Source of the DNA: Geobacter sp. OR-1
GTDB taxonomy: Bacteria > Desulfobacterota > Desulfuromonadia > Geobacterales > DSM-12255
Length of the DNA: 64,000 nt
Direction of reading: 5' to 3'
Assembly (NCBI RefSeq): GCF_000813145.1
Contig: NZ_BAZF01000003.1
Coordinates: 248,001-312,000 of the forward strand
A program made the position numbers and the translations under genes. Each line of letters opens with the position of its first letter. Within the stretch, counting starts at the first letter, position 1. Of this stretch, positions 32,866 to 42,259 are shown one piece after another. The notes below the pieces were generated by a model that saw nothing but the letters and a program-made list of their open reading frames with translations, was not told where the DNA came from and made no database searches.

Positions 32866-33347
32866 GTAGTCCTCTCAGGACCATGGTGCTCGGACTCGGC
32901 AATCTCGTCATGGGAGACGACGGCGCCGGAGTCAGGGTAGTGACGCATCTAGCCGAGTGGTACCGGTTCCCCGAGAATGTGGAACTGCTTGACGGCGGCA
33001 CCTTGGGGCTCGACATCCTTCCGAGGCTGGAGGGGATTGACCGGCTTCTGGTCGTGGATGCGGTGGATAACGGAAAGGCGCCGGGCGATCTGGTGCGGCT
33101 TGAGGGAGAAGAGGTGCCGGTAGCGCTTGCCACGAAGCTCTCCCCGCACCAGATGGGGTTGAAGGATCTGCTGGCAGTGGCAGATCTGCAGGGGATCATG
33201 CCTGGAGAAATAGTGTTGGCAGGCGTTCAGCCGGGCAGCATCGAGATGGGGCTGGAGCTTTCCGAGGAGGTGGAGGTGGCGCTGAGCGGCCTGGCCGGTC
33301 TGGTGTTGTCCGAGCTGGAGAAATGGGGGGTGGCTCCGGTTTCGTGA
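32862..33347 (+). CDS. hyaP: Hydrogenase maturation protease of the Hya enzyme
   Basis: 161 residues. VLGLGNLVMGDDGAGVRVV and LLDGGTLGLDIL are the endopeptidase family hallmarks with the metal-binding Glu/Asp positions, followed by VVDAVDNG and SPHQMGLKDLL. It ends the hyaSLBP operon and should process HyaL. A long palindromic terminator follows. Confidence 0.93.
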   Translation: MSSPLRTMVLGLGNLVMGDDGAGVRVVTHLAEWYRFPENVELLDGGTLGLDILPRLEGIDRLLVVDAVDNGKAPGDLVRLEGEEVPVALATKLSPHQMGLKDLLAVADLQGIMPGEIVLAGVQPGSIEMGLELSEEVEVALSGLAGLVLSELEKWGVAPVS

Positions 33348-33360
33348 ACCGAATTCAGGT

Positions 33361-33418
33361 TGTCAACGCAACAAAAGGCCGCCCGGAGCGATCCGGACGG
33401 CCTTTTGTTGCGTTGACA
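33361..33418. terminator. Very long bidirectional terminator palindrome
   Basis: The 27 bases from 33361 (TGTCAACGCAACAAAAGGCC...) pair with 33392-33418 with a single mismatch around a GCGA loop. Both strands end the core stem with CCTTTTGTTG. It separates the converging hya operon and the 33.5-39.6 kb surface-protein gene. Confidence 0.8.
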
Positions 33419-33471
33419 TTCTGCATCCCTGCGACTTCTGGTTTCCTCGAAATTGACGACTAGGTCGTAAA

Positions 33472-36400
33472 CTACATGATTTCTATGCGGTCAAAAACTA
33501 TCATCCCGCTGGTAATGGTGACTGTCCCTTTGATGCGGCTGTTCCCTGAACGTATCGAATAATTGGGATCATATCCCCCCTCCAGTGTAACCCGCTTGTC
33601 CTGGCTGCAAGAAAGGTTTTCTGTGAACGTGAAGTTTCGTAATCGTATCGAACTGTGATCCTCAGCGGCATCGTATTCGGGCTGCAGCCCGGTTATTGAT
33701 ATCGGTTCGCTGAAAACAGAGTTGTTCCATTCGTCTTCTTCCTGAATCCAGTCATGACTGTCCGCTTTGGCGGCAATAATGTAGTTTCCTTTAGCCAGTC
33801 CGGACGGTATGGCAATCGCTGTGTCCGAGCTTTTCGTTTCCCCCGGTAGAAGTCCGCCAATGTAGCGGTCAGCCAGCCACTTGTCGCCGGTCGCTTGACG
33901 GATATACAATGTTATATAAAACCCGGATGCTGCTCCGTAGAGTCGATTCCCTGTAACCGAGCTGCGTACCGTTACTGTTTCTCCTCTGAGCGCAGCCGAC
34001 TGCAAGGGAATAACGGAATTCATTATCACATCGCTTCCGGCAATGACAATTGGGCTGCTCGTGATGATGTTGTTCTCTTCGTCCTCTTCCTGAATCCAGT
34101 TATGACAGTCTGCCTTGGCGACAATGCTGTAGTTTCCTTTGGGTAGTCCGGTTGGTATGACGATCGTTGTGTCCGAGTTTTTCATTCCCCCGGCTGCAAG
34201 TCCACCGACATATTGGTCAGCTAACCACATCTCGCTGCCGGCAGCATTGACGAGCAAAAACGCGATATAAAATGAGGACGCACGATCGCCTGTCGGGCTG
34301 GCCAGCACAGCGCTGTTTACTGAAAAGCGATCCCCCGTTTTGGCGGCTGACGGGGTAGATATGACCGACATGCGAAGATCGGGAACAAAATCGAGCAGGA
34401 CGGCACTGGTAAGGCTGCTTCGATTGTAGCTCGACATGCCGCCGGCAAGAAGTATTCTGCCGTCTTGCAGCAAGGTGGCTGAGTGAAAGGATCTTTCACT
34501 CAGCAGACTCTCTTTGGGATGAAAATTACCGTCAGTGGGGAGATACACGATTGTCGGGTTCGCCAATGACCCGCCGGCGACCAATACGGTCCCGGCTTTT
34601 GTTGCGGTGGAGGTTGGTTGGTACTCGAAGTAGGGTTGGGCGCCCGTTACCGGGGTGAATGTTTCGGACGCAGGATTGAATATGTCAGCGGTTCCGATCA
34701 ATGCCTTGCCGTTCTGAAGCAGTGTAGCGGAATGCCATGACTGTGCATGTGTCATAGTGCTGATCAGAGTGAATTGGCCGTTTGCCGGGTTATATATTTC
34801 AGCCGAGCTGAGAGTGGTTCCGCTCCCCGATAAAACTGTCTGCCCACCGGTTATCAGTACTCTGCCGTCGGCAATGAGCACGGCATTATGAGCATAACGG
34901 CCGACAGACATGGTGCCGGTTGGCGTAAATGTTTGAGTGCCCGGATCATAAAGCTCAGCAGTTGCGGTAACCGCATTCGGTTCAAGCTCATTGTATTTTC
35001 TCATGCCGCCGGTTATCAGAACCCTGCCGTTGGTAAGTCTGGTGGCGGTGTGCCTGAAACGGGGTGTTGTCATCCGGCCGGTGGCAGTGAATGAGCCAGC
35101 AACAGGGTTGTACAGTTCCGCAGAGGTTTGTACGATGCCTGCAGCATATGAATGGCCGCCTGTTAGCAGAACTTCTCCGGTGTTGAGAAGAGTGGCGGTG
35201 TGGGCATATCTGTAGGCTGTCATGGTGCGTGCATCAATGAATGCGCCGGCTGCCGGGTCGTACATCTCGGCGGTATTTAAACCGTCTCCCAATCCTCCGG
35301 CAAGGAGGACCCTGCCATTGTCGAGCAGGGTTGCCGTATGCATCCATCGTGCATGCTTCATATGAGCGACTTTTGGCACAGGGTCTGAGGCAAATGAGGC
35401 AATCAGGTTATGATCGGAGTTAATTTCATTAATCGAATAACGATATTGATTGGTCTCTGAATCAAAAAATGGCGAGACCAATACGCCGTTATCATGCAGG
35501 GTCTTAACGTAGAATCCGGGCAATGGCGAAATGATGGCTGTAAAGCCTGCACCGTAGGTTACCGAGGAAGACGCAGGGGATATGCTGCCGTTTGCTCCCG
35601 CAACAGTTCCCGTTACCGTAAATGTCTTCAGGACGAACATAACCTGCACGCTTCGATTCGTATCCATGGTGATCGAGCAACTGGAGTCATTTATGGAATC
35701 GCAGCCGGTCCACTCCGCAAAGAGGGAGCTTTCGTACGGACCGGCATAAAGACGAACCAGGGAACCCATGTCAATCTGCATGCTACAGCTGCTTGAACAG
35801 GTCCCGAAATAGGTGCCCGGATTTTCTGGGTCTGAGCCTTGCTGCTGGACCGATACGGTTCCCTGTCCGGTGCCGGCAAAAGAAAGGGCTAATGTTTGGA
35901 AAGGGTTCTGGCCAATTCCGGAGAACGGAACCTTGAGTGATGACAGAACTGAGGCATTTGTGCCGATGACGAGCTCTGCCGTTTTAGTCCCGGCAGCTGT
36001 CGGGGCGAACGCCACGGAGACTGTGCAGCTCTGGCCAAGGCTCAATGTTTTCGGGAGCGGTCCGCATGTTCCCGGAGACAGTATGAACATTGCCTGGTCG
36101 TTCCCGGACATGCCGAGCGAAAGGATTGTCAGTTCAGATAATCCTGAATTGGTGATGGTTGCATCCCTGGCAGGAGACGTTGCCCCGACCGTTATCCTGG
36201 AAAAATCGTGGGACAGGATCGATAATGTGACCAGTGGTACAGGGAGCTTGCCGGTATGCTGGACGTCATGCCGGTATACCGGCCATTCGAGCAGATGGGT
36301 CGGAGACGACGTGCCTGCCTGGATCATGGAGAGGATGCCGCCTGCGCTTTTTGCGACCGCCTCAATCCTGCCGTCGTCGAAGAAATCACCGAGTGCCGGC

Positions 36401-37767
36401 GAAAAGTTGTTGCCGCTGACTGACGGGAGACAGGCTGCTGGGGGCATTGTTGCACGCAGGGAGTTGAGCGTGATAACCTGGGACAGATTCTGGCTGTTAT
36501 CCAGAAGCGCATAGTGAATCTCCCTGGCAGTATCTCCGTTTATATCCCCGACAACCGGGTTCCCGGACAGGTCACTAGCGAAAATTATATCTGTGAAGGC
36601 CGAGTCCTTGAACTCGATTACGTGCATGGTGTCGGATGAGGTGCCAGGTGCGTTGTAGATGATCTCAGGCATGCCGTTGCCGTCAATGTCTCCGGCGATC
36701 AGTCCGTCATAAGATCCTGTGGCGGTCCGGCTGTACCAGCTGCTCCAGAGCTCTGAGCCGTTCCCTTCAAATATCCTTACCGCCATGTAACTGCTCCAGA
36801 ACAGGAATTTGGTCGTTATTTCCAGGCGCCCGTCATTGTCGATGTCAACCAGCACCGGGCTGAAAAACGGGGTATATTCGTCGAAATACCGATACGGCCA
36901 TTGCGTAGCCAAGTCTCCGAGGAGCCCGCTTCCAAGGCGGAATATCCGCATAAAGCCGTCATTTGCAGCGAATACTATCTCCTTTGACCCATCCAGGTCG
37001 ATATCCCCGACCGCCGGGAGATGTTCGGTGTTCGAGTCGAATGGCGGCCCAAAACTCTTTGGCCATCCCGGAAGCATGTTCCCTTGGTTGTCGAGAATTA
37101 CCATGTCGTCGGTGGTAGCGGCCTCGGTGGATGCGGTTTTGGGTCTGCAGACGACAATAACCTCCAGATTGCCATCATTGTTGAGGTCCTCAACCACCGG
37201 CGTGCTTGCGCTGGCTTCTTGGGTGTGAACTGCAACAGGGAACCCCTGATGTTCGGCCAGATCACCCCCCAAGAGGTAGAGATATGGCAACGTGCCGAGA
37301 CCACTCACCGAAACGATAAGTTCTATACTTTGGTCACCATCCAGGTCTGCAAGCGCCGGGGTTGATACCGGGCCGGGGAAGGATATCTTCCTTACTGTGC
37401 CGTCGGCGTAAAATACCGTCAGTACGTTCAGGTCAGGTGCGAGTAGTTCCTCCTTCCCGTCATTGTTGATGTCATAAAATACTGGGTTGGACGAGAGCGC
37501 CTGGCTGTCATTGGTTCCTCTCTGCTCCAGAGTCCGTGGCCAGCCGTCAATCGCCCCTGACGTGACAACAATCCTCACATAGCCGAGATCTGACATCGAC
37601 AGGCTGTCCGTAACCTTGACCCGGACATCCTTTGCCAAAGCGTATAACGGGGTGCCGCTCAAAACACCTTCCGGGCTGAGGGATAATCCGATTGCCGATA
37701 GATCGTCCGGTGAGCTCCAGGTATACGGGGGGGGCGCCTCCGGTGGCAGACAGGGTAACGGAGCCAT
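33472..37767 (-). CDS. Downstream part of a frame-split giant surface protein: Ig-like, FG-GAP, HYDIN-like, Kelch and CARDB modules
   Basis: 1431 codons, with no plausible independent start: the first residues already sit inside an Ig-like (He_PIG) repeat that begins in the protease frame. Approximate modules are: rest of the Ig-like domain (10-70); FG-GAP/VCBS calcium-type repeats with DxNxDG motifs (90-510); a HYDIN/ASPM-like beta domain (530-630); a Cys-containing beta repeat (640-790); at least five Kelch/galactose-oxidase-like repeats (800-1130, HTATLLxxGxVLxxGG); two near-identical CARDB-like domains (1145-1345, GNYxIxAKADxHxWIQEEDExNN); and a C-terminal LEGGY module. Reading from the protease through 7 rather than 8 C at the break gives one protein of about 2050 residues. 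Confidence 0.8.
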   Translation of the reverse strand: MAPLPCLPPEAPPPYTWSSPDDLSAIGLSLSPEGVLSGTPLYALAKDVRVKVTDSLSMSDLGYVRIVVTSGAIDGWPRTLEQRGTNDSQALSSNPVFYDINNDGKEELLAPDLNVLTVFYADGTVRKISFPGPVSTPALADLDGDQSIELIVSVSGLGTLPYLYLLGGDLAEHQGFPVAVHTQEASASTPVVEDLNNDGNLEVIVVCRPKTASTEAATTDDMVILDNQGNMLPGWPKSFGPPFDSNTEHLPAVGDIDLDGSKEIVFAANDGFMRIFRLGSGLLGDLATQWPYRYFDEYTPFFSPVLVDIDNDGRLEITTKFLFWSSYMAVRIFEGNGSELWSSWYSRTATGSYDGLIAGDIDGNGMPEIIYNAPGTSSDTMHVIEFKDSAFTDIIFASDLSGNPVVGDINGDTAREIHYALLDNSQNLSQVITLNSLRATMPPAACLPSVSGNNFSPALGDFFDDGRIEAVAKSAGGILSMIQAGTSSPTHLLEWPVYRHDVQHTGKLPVPLVTLSILSHDFSRITVGATSPARDATITNSGLSELTILSLGMSGNDQAMFILSPGTCGPLPKTLSLGQSCTVSVAFAPTAAGTKTAELVIGTNASVLSSLKVPFSGIGQNPFQTLALSFAGTGQGTVSVQQQGSDPENPGTYFGTCSSSCSMQIDMGSLVRLYAGPYESSLFAEWTGCDSINDSSCSITMDTNRSVQVMFVLKTFTVTGTVAGANGSISPASSSVTYGAGFTAIISPLPGFYVKTLHDNGVLVSPFFDSETNQYRYSINEINSDHNLIASFASDPVPKVAHMKHARWMHTATLLDNGRVLLAGGLGDGLNTAEMYDPAAGAFIDARTMTAYRYAHTATLLNTGEVLLTGGHSYAAGIVQTSAELYNPVAGSFTATGRMTTPRFRHTATRLTNGRVLITGGMRKYNELEPNAVTATAELYDPGTQTFTPTGTMSVGRYAHNAVLIADGRVLITGGQTVLSGSGTTLSSAEIYNPANGQFTLISTMTHAQSWHSATLLQNGKALIGTADIFNPASETFTPVTGAQPYFEYQPTSTATKAGTVLVAGGSLANPTIVYLPTDGNFHPKESLLSERSFHSATLLQDGRILLAGGMSSYNRSSLTSAVLLDFVPDLRMSVISTPSAAKTGDRFSVNSAVLASPTGDRASSFYIAFLLVNAAGSEMWLADQYVGGLAAGGMKNSDTTIVIPTGLPKGNYSIVAKADCHNWIQEEDEENNIITSSPIVIAGSDVIMNSVIPLQSAALRGETVTVRSSVTGNRLYGAASGFYITLYIRQATGDKWLADRYIGGLLPGETKSSDTAIAIPSGLAKGNYIIAAKADSHDWIQEEDEWNNSVFSEPISITGLQPEYDAAEDHSSIRLRNFTFTENLSCSQDKRVTLEGGYDPNYSIRSGNSRIKGTVTITSGMIVFDRIEIM

Positions 37768-39625
37768 ACGCCTGGTGATTCAGAAAAATGTATGAGTCGT
37801 TCGTCACTACGGTTGGTGCCGTGAAGAACCCTTTGCCTTTTACGGAAGGAGTCGCGACCGTTTCCGAGCCTGCCGGTGACGTGAAGGTGAGCCTTACGAC
37901 GTCACTCAGGTGGTCTGACGTAGGGGTCCAGGTCCCGGTGTAAATGCCGTCCCTGTCGTCGTCCTTCAGCGTGATGCTGCCACCTGTGGAAAGGGTGACC
38001 CTGGCCTCGGCATCGTTGTCGAAGCCGTAAGGTCTGTCGCAGTTTATGCTCAGGGCTGCAAGCGGGTATGCAGTGCCCGCGACCGGTGCTGTCGGAAACT
38101 TCAGCACTGTCAACAGCGGGGCATTGAGCAACGTGCTGCTGCAGGCCATTGATCCGTAAGCGTTTACCAGTCTGCCGGAAATAGTCATGTCGTGCAGGGA
38201 AGGAAACGCTTTCCCGCCAGACAAGATACGGTTTTTCAGAGCAACCCAGTCACGGCTCATATCCTGTGCCTTGAGCAATGCCGCAACCCCTGTTACGTGG
38301 GGGGCAGCCATTGATGTCCCGGAAAGGTACTCATATGTTCCCCCGATATAGCTGCTTATTATTGACTGCCCCGGCGCTCCTATGTGGACCGTTCTTCTCC
38401 CATAGTTAGAAAACTGCGCCATAATGTCCGATATCTCCATTGCTGCCACAGAAATCAGGTTGGGTTTGTCAATGGTGGCAGGGTAACGTGCTATCCGGTC
38501 ATTGTCGGAAGAATCATTGCCCGCAGACGCAACGAAAAGGATACCCGCGACCCGTTGTGCCTCGACGGCATCTAGCAACGCGCTGGACTCGAATCCCCCC
38601 TCTATCTCCCAACTGTTGTTGGTTGCTACGAGATTTACCCCTCTTTCTTTCATTTCGCGGACGAAATCGAGACACGCCAAGGCATCAAACAGGTACCCGT
38701 AGCCGTTGACATCCAGAAATTTGCAGGTGAGTATCTTGATGCTCCAGTTCGCGCCGGACACACCGATGAAGTTGTTACCTGTGGCGCCTATGATACCGGC
38801 AACGTGTGTCCCGTGCCCATTGTCATCCATTGGGTTGCTAGTGCCATTATTGGTGTTGATGCCATACACTATGTTGGCATACGAATTGTTCTCATCATCA
38901 CTATAGCCATCAGGTACACTTGCCGGCCTTCGCCACACATTGTCAGCCAGATCGGGGTGGTTGTAATCGATACCGGTGTCAATGACGCCAACGACAACTT
39001 GGTCACTCCCGATGGAACTATCCCATGCCGCTGGGGCATCAATCTTTTTGAGCCCCCATTGACCGTTGAATTCACTGTCATTCGGTGTTCGCGTCGCGGT
39101 AACCAAAAAATTCGGTTCCGCATATTCGACAATCTGGCTCTTACGATAATCTTCCGCGGCCTGCCTGACCGAGTATCCCTTTCTTAATTGCACTCTCTGT
39201 AAAGCCAACGACTTTATCGCTTTTGTTTTCTTGGAGCCCAAAGATTCGTGCAATGCGCTCATGGCACCATGTGGTACGTTGCTCTTGAACTTAATAATCA
39301 GTTCGTTGTTGTCCTGAAGCATTCGTTTGTTGAGTTCATGTCTTGAGAAGTGAGCCATCTCTGCAGTTCCAACAGCATCTGGCACGGCATTTCCGGGGCT
39401 TGCGGTCCTGGCGTGTGCGTCTGTGTGCAGCAGAGTTACCAGTATTGTCATTGCTATCTTCAGAAGCCAGGATGATCGTTTTCGGATGCTTACCAGGATA
39501 AGGGGGCAAACTGCGGCAATGGTACGGTCGAGTCTGGTGGGCAGCGGGTGGCGCAGGTGGACATAATGACTGGCGTAATGGCTACAACGAAGCGCTGTTG
39601 ACGTATCAAGTCCCCACGTTCTCAT
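37547..39625 (-). CDS. Subtilisin-like (S8) serine protease, upstream part of the giant surface protein
   Basis: 692 codons from ATG 39625 behind an AAGGAGG site. A long basic N-region and a hydrophobic stretch (SSWLLKIAMTILVTLL, near 50-66) act as signal. An I9-type propeptide (ELIIKFKSNVPHG...VEYAEPNF) precedes the catalytic domain, with triad motifs VIDTGIDYNHPDLAD (Asp), NGHGTHVAGI (His) and SGTSMAAPHVTG (Ser). An Ig-like region follows and is interrupted at the C8 run; the last approximately 65 residues are out of frame and look non-native (RCFERHPVIRFGKG). A riboswitch lies in the leader. Confidence 0.88.
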   Translation of the reverse strand: MRTWGLDTSTALRCSHYASHYVHLRHPLPTRLDRTIAAVCPLILVSIRKRSSWLLKIAMTILVTLLHTDAHARTASPGNAVPDAVGTAEMAHFSRHELNKRMLQDNNELIIKFKSNVPHGAMSALHESLGSKKTKAIKSLALQRVQLRKGYSVRQAAEDYRKSQIVEYAEPNFLVTATRTPNDSEFNGQWGLKKIDAPAAWDSSIGSDQVVVGVIDTGIDYNHPDLADNVWRRPASVPDGYSDDENNSYANIVYGINTNNGTSNPMDDNGHGTHVAGIIGATGNNFIGVSGANWSIKILTCKFLDVNGYGYLFDALACLDFVREMKERGVNLVATNNSWEIEGGFESSALLDAVEAQRVAGILFVASAGNDSSDNDRIARYPATIDKPNLISVAAMEISDIMAQFSNYGRRTVHIGAPGQSIISSYIGGTYEYLSGTSMAAPHVTGVAALLKAQDMSRDWVALKNRILSGGKAFPSLHDMTISGRLVNAYGSMACSSTLLNAPLLTVLKFPTAPVAGTAYPLAALSINCDRPYGFDNDAEARVTLSTGGSITLKDDDRDGIYTGTWTPTSDHLSDVVRLTFTSPAGSETVATPSVKGKGFFTAPTVVTNDSYIFLNHQAYGSVTLSATGGAPPVYLELTGRSIGNRIIPQPGRCFERHPVIRFGKGCPGQGYGQPVDVRSRLCEDCCHVRGD
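37727..37734. repeat. Homopolymer run (G8 on plus strand, C8 in the coding strand) at the frame break
   Basis: Eight identical bases lie inside the overlap of the two frames (37547-37767). With eight C the protease frame continues GAPPVYLELTG and stops at 37547. With seven C it continues GAPPYTWSSPDD, the expected Ig-like sequence, into the downstream frame. Confidence 0.9.
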
Positions 39626-39717
39626 AGTGACCTCCTTGTTAGAAATCACCAGCAACGGGTTGTGATGTCTTCCTCGGCGCATTCTCCGGGATTCACCTGA
39701 CATTTAATTGTAGGATC

Positions 39718-39766
39718 AAAAAAGCCGGGATGCTCGGATGCGCCTCATTCGGATGGCGCCCCCGGC
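39718..39766 (-). terminator. Riboswitch-linked intrinsic terminator
   Basis: On the minus strand GCCGGG (39766-39761) pairs with CCCGGC (39729-39724), enclosing a second GCGCC/GGCGC helix, and is followed by six T (39723-39718). The 5' arm reuses the last bases of the aptamer (GTTGCCG), so aptamer folding and terminator formation compete. Confidence 0.7.
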
Positions 39767-39858
39767 AACCCGGCCAACTTTAGCAGCGCGAAGCCTGCTG
39801 AAGCATAAGTCCCGTGGCTTTCCGTCCCCCGGTCATCCGGGGTTTGGCTTTTGATTTA
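39761..39858 (-). promoter_or_regulatory. Cyclic-di-GMP-I (GEMM-I) riboswitch aptamer
   Basis: The minus strand shows the GEMM-I core: GCCAAACC (39848-39841), a hairpin CCCCGG-ATGA-CCGGGG, GGGACGGAAAGCC (ending 39816), CACGGG, a variable stem GCAG...CTGC and finally CCGGGTTGCCG. The base just before the CC/GG helix is G (39848), as in c-di-GMP-binding aptamers (G20 of Vc2); cAMP-GMP-selective relatives carry A there. The intercalating A after the GG is present (39821). The hairpin loop ATGA is not the usual GNRA. It precedes the S8 protease gene by about 135 bp and is followed by a terminator, so ligand-controlled termination is expected. Confidence 0.82.
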
Positions 39859-39954
39859 TATTAATTAAAGCTAATAAATAGCCTACTCCAATTCAAAATT
39901 CCTTGCAATCATAATCTGGGCCATTTCTGAGTAGCCGTAATGCTGCCCTTGATG

Positions 39955-39992
39955 CGAAAAGGCCGCCCGGTGTTCCGGACGGCCGTTTTTTT
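39955..39992 (-). terminator. Terminator after hppA (bidirectional)
   Basis: GGCCGCCCGG (39961-39970) pairs with CCGGACGGCC (39975-39984), with T-runs on both strands (AAAA before, TTTTTTT after). The same ten-base arms form the core of the hairpin at 33361-33418. Confidence 0.82.
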
Positions 39993-40017
39993 CATAACAG
40001 CGCAGATTCAGCAGGGA

Positions 40018-42069
40018 TTACATCTTGCTGAGCAGCGGCACGATCAGCAGCGACACGATGTTGATGATCTTGATCATCGGGTTGACCGCCGGGCCGGCAG
40101 TGTCCTTGTACGGATCGCCGACAGTGTCGCCGGTAACGGCGGCCTTGTGGGCATCGCCGCCTTTGCCGCCGAAGTGGCCGTCCTCGATGTACTTTTTGGC
40201 GTTATCCCAGGCGCCGCCGCCAGTGGTCATGGAGATGGCGACAAAGATGCCGGTAACGATGGTGCCGACAATCACGCCGCCCAGGGCCTTGGGACCGAGG
40301 GTGAAGCCGACGATGACCGGTGCGGCGATCGGAATCAGGCCGGGGATAACCATCTCCTTGAGGGCGGTTTTGGTGACGATGTCAACGCAGGAGGCGTAGT
40401 CGGGCTTGCCGGTACCTTCCATGATCCCCTTGATCTCGCGGAACTGGCGGCGGACCTCGACGACAACGGCTCCACCTGCCTTGCCGACCGCTTCCATGCA
40501 GAGCGCAGCAAAGTAGTAAGGAAGCATGCCGCCGATGAACAGACCGACGATGATGTATGGGTCGGACAGATCGAAGGAAATGGACTTGCCGACCAGTTTC
40601 AGCTCATCGACATAAGAGGTGAAGAGGATGACTGCCGCCAGACCGGCAGAGCCGATGGCGTATCCCTTGGTGACGGCCTTGGTGGTGTTGCCGACTGCGT
40701 CGAGCGGATCGGTGACGTCGCGGACCGACTTGTCCAGTTCGGCCATCTCGGCAATGCCGCCAGCGTTGTCGGTAATCGGGCCGTAGGCGTCCATGGCAAC
40801 GACGATACCGGTGAGAGAGAGCATGGAAACCGCGGCAATGGCAATGCCGTAAACTCCGGCAGAGTTGAAGGAAACGATGATACCGGCAGCGATGACGATC
40901 ACCGGCAGTGCCGTTGATTTCATCGAAATGCCGAGACCGGCAATGACGTTGGTGCCGTGACCGGTGGTGGAGGCTTCGGCAATATGCCGCACCGGAGCGT
41001 ACTCGGTGGCGGTATAGTATTCGGTGATCCAGAAAATGGCACCGGTAACAACGAGGCCAACGATGGCGGAGACGAAGATGTTCATGGCGCTAAAGGTCTG
41101 TCCGCTGGCGTTGGTCAATCCCTGGGGGAACATCTGGGCGGTGACGAAATAGAATGCGATGCAGGCAAGGACGGCCGAGGCGATCAGTCCTTTGTACAGG
41201 GCCGGCATGATCTTCTGGTTAGCGCCGAGCTTGACGAAAAAGGTGCCGATAATGGAGGTGATGATGGAGATGCCGCCAAGGATCAGCGGGTAGCTGACAG
41301 CAGCGGAATTGCCGACAAAGGCGATAGCGCCGAGCAGCATGGCGGCGATCAGGGTAACTGCATAGGTTTCAAAGAGGTCTGCGGCCATACCGGCGCAGTC
41401 ACCGACGTTGTCGCCGACGTTGTCGGCAATAACTGCCGGGTTGCGCGGGTCGTCTTCCGGGATGCCGGCTTCGACCTTGCCGACGAGGTCAGCGCCGACG
41501 TCAGCGCCCTTGGTGAAGATCCCGCCACCGAGACGGGCAAAGATCGAGATCAGCGAGCCGCCGAAGCCGAGCCCGACCAGCTGGCTGACTATGTCTTTTA
41601 CCGGTGCGCCCGGCATGAGCTGCTGCAGGGCCAGGTAGTAACCGGCAACGCCGAGAAGTCCCAGTCCGACAACCAGCATGCCGGTGATGGCGCCACCCTT
41701 GAAGGCGACATTGAGAGCTTTATGTATGCCTGACTTTGCTGCTTCGGTGGTCCGCACGTTGGCCCGGACCGAAACAAACATGCCGATGAAGCCGGTAAGA
41801 CCGGAGAAGAGTGCTCCTATGGCGAATCCAACCGCTGTCTTGGCGCCGAGGGTTGCAAAGAGAGCAACGAACATGACAGCTCCGACAACGGCAATGATGG
41901 TGTACTGGCGCTTCATGTAGGCGCCTGCGCCTTCCTGGATTGCGGCTGCGATCTGCTTCATCCTGTCATTCCCCTGCGGGAGCGACAGAATCCAGTTTGC
42001 CGAGAGCAGGCCGTAGACGACCGCTGCTGCGGCGCATGCCAGGGCGAAATATACTGCGTACTGTTCCAT
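40018..42069 (-). CDS. hppA: Membrane-bound proton-translocating pyrophosphatase
   Basis: 683 residues with about 15-16 membrane helices. It couples pyrophosphate hydrolysis to proton pumping. The substrate site motifs [37 protein letters not shown] are intact, as are [16 protein letters not shown] and the C-terminal [17 protein letters not shown]. Lys464 in GNTTKA marks the potassium-independent proton-pumping class (Ala in the potassium-dependent one). Single gene with its own terminator. Confidence 0.96.
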   Translation of the reverse strand: MEQYAVYFALACAAAAVVYGLLSANWILSLPQGNDRMKQIAAAIQEGAGAYMKRQYTIIAVVGAVMFVALFATLGAKTAVGFAIGALFSGLTGFIGMFVSVRANVRTTEAAKSGIHKALNVAFKGGAITGMLVVGLGLLGVAGYYLALQQLMPGAPVKDIVSQLVGLGFGGSLISIFARLGGGIFTKGADVGADLVGKVEAGIPEDDPRNPAVIADNVGDNVGDCAGMAADLFETYAVTLIAAMLLGAIAFVGNSAAVSYPLILGGISIITSIIGTFFVKLGANQKIMPALYKGLIASAVLACIAFYFVTAQMFPQGLTNASGQTFSAMNIFVSAIVGLVVTGAIFWITEYYTATEYAPVRHIAEASTTGHGTNVIAGLGISMKSTALPVIVIAAGIIVSFNSAGVYGIAIAAVSMLSLTGIVVAMDAYGPITDNAGGIAEMAELDKSVRDVTDPLDAVGNTTKAVTKGYAIGSAGLAAVILFTSYVDELKLVGKSISFDLSDPYIIVGLFIGGMLPYYFAALCMEAVGKAGGAVVVEVRRQFREIKGIMEGTGKPDYASCVDIVTKTALKEMVIPGLIPIAAPVIVGFTLGPKALGGVIVGTIVTGIFVAISMTTGGGAWDNAKKYIEDGHFGGKGGDAHKAAVTGDTVGDPYKDTAGPAVNPMIKIINIVSLLIVPLLSKM

Positions 42070-42259
42070 TTGACTAAACTCCTTCTCTTTATTGTTTGCC
42101 TGTTAGTAAAAGGCGTTGGTGCTATGGGCCGCCAAAAACGAAAAAATATAATAGGAATTCTGTTGAAATGTCAACAGAATAAATGGGTTAATAATTTCGG
42201 ATTTGGGTTGGAATCTCTGTCAGGCCCTGGAGAGAAAGCGCCCTTCCCGGGTATCGACC

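Noticed and set aside
39761-39858. GEMM-Ib riboswitch selective for cAMP-GMP
   Set aside because: Geobacter has many, but the specificity base before the CC/GG helix is G here, not A, so c-di-GMP is the better prediction.
39915-39945. Sigma-54 promoter on the minus strand (TGGCC...TTGCA) upstream of the riboswitch
   Set aside because: GG and GC are 14 bases apart instead of 10.
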